From contig OY282456.1 in the NCBI GenBank assembly GCA_958296225.1, positions 1,736,001 to 1,800,000 on the forward strand: DNA of 64,000 nt. The letters run 5' to 3'. Below, in pieces: positions 60,829-64,000 of this stretch (position 1 is the stretch's first letter; every line of letters starts with the position of its first letter). This DNA comes from an uncultured Dehalococcoidia bacterium. Its GTDB lineage: Bacteria; Chloroflexota; Dehalococcoidia; Lucifugimonadales; UBA3495. A program made the translations under genes and the position numbers. The notes beneath the pieces were generated by a model. It saw nothing but the letters and a program-made list of their open reading frames with translations. It was not told the origin of the DNA and did not search any database.

Positions 60829-60900
60829 AGCGGCGCCCTCCGGTTCCCTGCATTCAGGATAACGATAAACCCGGCAGGCTGCCGGCGTCAACGCCCGGCC

Positions 60901-62238
60901 CTACATCCCGTCCAACAATTCCGATTTGGCGGCGTCGGCCGTCTCCGGGTTGTCGAACCAGCATTCGTACAGCTGGGGGGCGATTTCGGTTGCTACGACG
61001 TGGGAGAACCACTCCTGCGGATTGTCAATCGTAACGCCGGGCTGCGGCGTTACGAAGCTGTGGCCGATGCGGAACTGCCGGCCCAAGCTGCGGTCGGCGG
61101 CGATTTGGTCATTGAGCGCCGTTAGCCGGCGCTCAACATCCGCCAGAAAAGCGTCAGGTATGCCGGTGGTGTCGCTAACCCAATTGCGCCAGACGCGGCC
61201 CAGCGTAGGTTCCAGGTCAAAGAAAGCGAAGCGGCGGCGCAGGGCGAAATCCACCAGGGCCAGCGAGCGGTCGGCAAGGTTCATCGTGCCAATGACATAT
61301 ACGTTGGGCGGGATATAGACCCGTTCGTGGTCGCTGCGGGGATAGGCCAGCGCCAATGCCTCGTCCGGGTGGCGCTTGTCGGCTTCCAGCAGGGTCAGCA
61401 TTTCGCCGAAAATCTGCGCCGGGCTGCCCCGGTTGATTTCCTCAATGACCATCACATACCGGCCATCGGAGTTTTGGCTGGCGTCCGCTATCAGTCGGAG
61501 AAATGGGCCGTCAACCAGCTCCAGCCGGCCGTCGCCGGCGGGCCGCCAGCCGCGCACGAAGTCCTCGTAGGACATATTGGGGTGGAACTGGAGCGGCCTT
61601 ACCGTATTGTCATCCCGGCGGCCCACCAGCGCATAGGCCAGCCGTTTGGCCAGCCAGGTTTTGCCGGCGCCGGGCGGGCCTTGCAGGATGATGTTCCGCT
61701 TGACGGCAAGGCGTTGCAGCATCGTTTCCAGTTGCTGGCGTTCCAGAAAGCAGCCGTCGCTGATGATGCCATCTACGCTCGTCGGTTCTGGACTGGGATC
61801 GTCTGGGTTGGGAGCTGGCAATGGGTCACGAAATGCAATCGTTATGAAGGTCTTCTCCGCATCGGATTCGCCTCCTATACGCCAGACGCAATCATCCTCG
61901 CTGACATTCAGGCCGTCAATTTCACAATCCCATAACGGCTGTCTGCCGGATGGATACGAATTCCACTCGACTTCCACCGAGGACTTATTAGGCAAATTGT
62001 TCTTCCAAATCACACCGATCGCCCAAATCCCTATCTTTCCATGATGGTAGAAACGGTTCGATTTGATAGCGATCCGGTCGCCTGGACGCATCTCACGGAT
62101 GACGTCATCCGAAGGAGCCGCATCTCCATGTATACCGTAATGCATCCAATAGCCGGGTCCAATATAGTCGTGCCATCTAGGACCGCCGGTAACGAACCAT
62201 ACCGGGCGCACGTCGTCATTGCTTGCGATGGAAACCAT
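60901..62238 (-). CDS. mcrB: McrB-type AAA+ GTPase subunit of a restriction system
   Basis: 445 residues from the ATG at 62238, 8 bases after GGAGG. The N-terminal 150 residues (VWFVTGGPRWHDYIGPGYWM, EMRPGDRIAIKSNRFYHHGK, GIWAIGVIWKN) resemble a beta-barrel DNA-reading domain of the EVE/PUA kind, not the E. coli McrB N-domain; this is tentative. The AAA+ part has Walker A GPPGAGKT (187-194), Walker B MVIEEINRGSPAQIFGEML (around 263-282), and the McrB-type sensor region NVYVIGTMNLADRSLALVDFALRRRFAFF. It powers DNA translocation and activates McrC against modified foreign DNA. Confidence 0.92.
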   Translation of the reverse strand: MVSIASNDDVRPVWFVTGGPRWHDYIGPGYWMHYGIHGDAAPSDDVIREMRPGDRIAIKSNRFYHHGKIGIWAIGVIWKNNLPNKSSVEVEWNSYPSGRQPLWDCEIDGLNVSEDDCVWRIGGESDAEKTFITIAFRDPLPAPNPDDPSPEPTSVDGIISDGCFLERQQLETMLQRLAVKRNIILQGPPGAGKTWLAKRLAYALVGRRDDNTVRPLQFHPNMSYEDFVRGWRPAGDGRLELVDGPFLRLIADASQNSDGRYVMVIEEINRGSPAQIFGEMLTLLEADKRHPDEALALAYPRSDHERVYIPPNVYVIGTMNLADRSLALVDFALRRRFAFFDLEPTLGRVWRNWVSDTTGIPDAFLADVERRLTALNDQIAADRSLGRQFRIGHSFVTPQPGVTIDNPQEWFSHVVATEIAPQLYECWFDNPETADAAKSELLDGM

Positions 62239-62307
62239 TATCATTACCTCCGGCCGCTTGCGGCATAGCAAGGGGCTGCCGGCGTATTACATGAAACCGG
62301 CCCCGGC

Positions 62308-62676
62308 TTACTGCCCCTCCGGGTAGGTCAGCTTCAGCAGCACGTGGCGGCGGTTCGTCGTGTAGGGGCGCACCTGTTCGGGCCAGCGGCCGGCGTCCAC
62401 GGCTGCGGCCCATTCGGGGCTGGTGAGCACTTCGGGGCTTTCCAGCTGATAGACGGCGTGATGCTTGGGCGTGCCGGGTATCTCAATCTCCTGCACCTGG
62501 CCGCCCATCGCCATCAGCAGGCGGTGGGTTTCGTAGCGGGTTACGCCGAGGACGCCGGGGGCCTGGTTGAGCAGGGGGCAGTGTTCGGTGTTGTACACTT
62601 CGTTGAACAGGGCTTCGCGCTCCGGGTCAATGTCCATGCTGGCGATGAACAGGTATTGGGATTTGAGGTCGGCCAT
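62308..62676 (-). CDS. Dimeric alpha/beta-barrel protein (EthD-like)
   Basis: 122 residues: YLFIASMDIDPEREALFNEVYNTEHCPLLNQAPGVLGVTRYET, then HHAVYQLESPEVLTSPEWAAAVDAGRW. The W/F-N..Y..EH.P.L...PG......RYE pattern is that of EthD/DUF4286-like ferredoxin-fold proteins, which bind or degrade small molecules. It stands 24 bp after a TPR gene and 69 bp before mcrB. Function unknown. Confidence 0.8.
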   Translation of the reverse strand: MADLKSQYLFIASMDIDPEREALFNEVYNTEHCPLLNQAPGVLGVTRYETHRLLMAMGGQVQEIEIPGTPKHHAVYQLESPEVLTSPEWAAAVDAGRWPEQVRPYTTNRRHVLLKLTYPEGQ

Positions 62677-62700
62677 CGTAAAACCTCCGTGGTGGGTTCG

Positions 62701-63351
62701 TTAGTGGGATTGGTGCAACAGCTGGGCGGCCAGGGCCCAGTCGGAGCGGGCGGACGTCAGATCGCCCAGCGCCGCATAGGCTTTGCCCCGCGCCACGTAG
62801 GCTACGGTATAGCGGTCCTTCCGCGCGATGGCGGCGGTGAAATCGGCGATGGCCGGCCGGTTGTGTCCCGCGTCCCGCAGCGCTAATCCCCGCCAGTAGT
62901 AGCTTTCCGGGTCGTCCGGCGACCGGGACAGGGCGGCGCTGCAATCGGCGGCGGCATCGTCCCACCGGCCAAGTTTGTAGCGGGCGCGGGCGCGGGTTTG
63001 CCAGGCATCGGCGATGCCGTCGTCCAGTTGCAGGGCCTGACTGCAATCGGCGTCCGCGGCCGGCCAGTTTTCCAGGGCCAGGTTGACGATGGCGCGCTGC
63101 AGCCAGGCGTCGGGGTTGCCGGCGTCAAGGCTGATGGCGGCGTCCAGTTCGGCCCCGGCGGTTTGGTACTTGCCCTGCATCGCCAGCGCCCGGCCCCGGC
63201 GGTAACGGACGCCGGCATCGGCCGGGTCAATCAGATACGCCAAGTCCAGCTCGGCCAGGGCGGCGTCGGGCCGGCCCCGGCCCAGCTGGGCGTCCGCGCG
63301 CTGCAAGTGGCCGGCGACGGCGGCGGCGCGGGATTGACGCGAAACGGTCAT
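62701..63351 (-). CDS. Tetratricopeptide repeat protein
   Basis: 216 residues made of about five TPR units, each with the A..L..A...DP..A...Y.RG..L...G pattern (for example LAELDLAYLIDPADAGVRYRRG, AISLDAGNPDAWLQRAIVNL, CSAALSRSPDDPESYYWRGLAL). No signal peptide, so cytoplasmic. Such repeats bind partner proteins. It starts 8 bp after the TPP enzyme gene, probably in one transcript. Confidence 0.88.
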   Translation of the reverse strand: MTVSRQSRAAAVAGHLQRADAQLGRGRPDAALAELDLAYLIDPADAGVRYRRGRALAMQGKYQTAGAELDAAISLDAGNPDAWLQRAIVNLALENWPAADADCSQALQLDDGIADAWQTRARARYKLGRWDDAAADCSAALSRSPDDPESYYWRGLALRDAGHNRPAIADFTAAIARKDRYTVAYVARGKAYAALGDLTSARSDWALAAQLLHQSH

Positions 63352-63359
63352 TGGCCGGG

Positions 63360-64000
63360 CTAGAAAGCGCGCCGGTGGGAGTAGTCAATCTCCTGGTTGG
63401 TGATGAACTCCAGCAATACCGCGCTGCCATTCTCGTTTTGCTGCCGGGCGCGCCGGAACGCCGGGATGATTTCCGACGGGTCGGTGATGCGTTCGGCGTA
63501 GCCGCCCATGGCGCGGCCCAGGTCGGCGTAGTTGCCGCCCAGGTCGCGGGTGTTGTACAGCGCGTGGGAGCGCTGCATCGCCCCGGTTTCCACCGCCATT
63601 GAGGAGTTGTTCAACACTACGGTGGTGATAGGAATGTCGCTGCGCACGGCGGTCTCGAAGTCCAGCCCCACCATGCCGAAAGCGGCGTCGCCCATAAAGT
63701 TGACGCACATTTTCTCCGGAGCGGCCAGTTTGGCGCCGATAACCAGGCCCAGGCCGGTTCCCAAGCCGTGGGATTTGCCCCAGCCCAGATAGCTGCGCGG
63801 GCCGCCGGCGCGGTAAAAGGGCGTAATCTGGTCCCGCGGACTGCCGGAGTCGTGGGTGATGATGGCTTCGTCGGCGGGGACGGCCTGCTGGAAGTCGGTG
63901 ATAACGCGGTAGGGGTTGACCGGCGGGCCACCGGCCGCGGTCTTGTGCTCCCACTCGGCCAGCCACGCGCTGCGCACCGCTGCAATCTCGCCGGTTACTG
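63360..64000 (-). CDS. Thiamine pyrophosphate enzyme, C-terminal part (5' end outside window)
   Basis: The minus frame is open to base 64000, so the N-terminal part is missing; 213 residues are visible. The C-terminal TPP-binding domain shows YLGWGKSHGLGTGLGLVIGAKLA, the GDG-type motif GDAAFGMVGLDFETAVRSDIPITTVVLNN (28 residues from GDA to NN, as in the family) and IPAFRRARQQNENGSAVLLEF. It resembles acetolactate synthase-like or oxalyl-CoA/benzoylformate-type enzymes. The substrate cannot be told without the N-terminal domains. Confidence 0.9.
   Translation of the reverse strand, partial: VTGEIAAVRSAWLAEWEHKTAAGGPPVNPYRVITDFQQAVPADEAIITHDSGSPRDQITPFYRAGGPRSYLGWGKSHGLGTGLGLVIGAKLAAPEKMCVNFMGDAAFGMVGLDFETAVRSDIPITTVVLNNSSMAVETGAMQRSHALYNTRDLGGNYADLGRAMGGYAERITDPSEIIPAFRRARQQNENGSAVLLEFITNQEIDYSHRRAF

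Overview
The window is GC-rich (roughly 62-65% by eye), densely packed bacterial chromosome. Gene content suggests Chloroflexota, most likely a Dehalococcoidia/SAR202-type lineage. The reasons are the tig-clpP-clpP-clpX block, the dprA-topA-xer block, catabolic CoA-transferase, crotonase and SDR genes, a family 5 ABC importer, a Uma2-type protein and GH15. The lineage is an inference; no rRNA or tRNA gene was seen to confirm it.

Layout. 1-3168 (minus) is one uninterrupted open frame running off the left edge: a giant glycosyltransferase / kinase-like / methyltransferase protein. 3190-5050 is a scarred stretch: a seryl-tRNA synthetase 3' remnant, three tandem coiled-coil cassettes and a transposase remnant. 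5053-6353 holds three small genes. 6751-7127 is an inverted-repeat-bounded element carrying a transposase fragment; smaller relatives sit at 27831-27973 and 46296-46439. 7257-11553 (plus) is tig-clpP-clpP-clpX. 11554-19895 (minus) is dprA-topA-xer-aroQ-efp-xseA-xseB-purN-like, a DNA processing and translation operon. 20061-22274 (plus) encodes a Uma2 protein and a GMC oxidoreductase. 22350-27719 (minus) encodes SMP-30, GH15, DM13, SirB1, zinc-ribbon and SDR proteins. 28639-32000 holds CopD-like and molybdopterin-domain genes facing a two-component system. 32162-34375 is fmdB-groES-groEL. 34542-40538 (plus) encodes an MFS permease, RidA, a B12-binding radical SAM enzyme, a Gfo/Idh/MocA oxidoreductase and a deacetylase-like lipoprotein. 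40593-41214 is a hicAB-like pair. 41237-43430 (minus) is thiG-thiE-thiS plus a small gene behind a TPP riboswitch. 43465-46216 (minus) encodes a three-gene CoA-transferase set with an unusual beta-alpha fusion. 46629-51320 (plus) holds crotonases, a PHP hydrolase, an acyl-CoA ligase and a PanE-like reductase. 51387-59278 (plus) carries three tandem paralogous substrate-binding lipoproteins, the tail of a lost fourth, and two permeases. 59291-62238 (minus) is an McrBC-type restriction locus with two small membrane proteins between mcrB and mcrC. 62308-64000 (minus) encodes a dimeric-barrel protein, a TPR protein and the C-terminal part of a TPP enzyme.

How the parts fit: protein quality control (trigger factor, ClpXP, GroESL) and DNA maintenance (DprA, TopA, Xer, ExoVII) are housekeeping blocks. 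The rest is mainly catabolism of organic acids and oxidised compounds (GMC, SDR, CoA-transferases, crotonases, CoA ligase, importer). The most novel points are the mcrB-TM-TM-mcrC locus, the SSB-like acidic tip on XseB, the giant multidomain edge ORF, the beta-alpha CoA-transferase fusion, the duplicated SBP transcription units, and the inverted-repeat element family linked to a transposase remnant.
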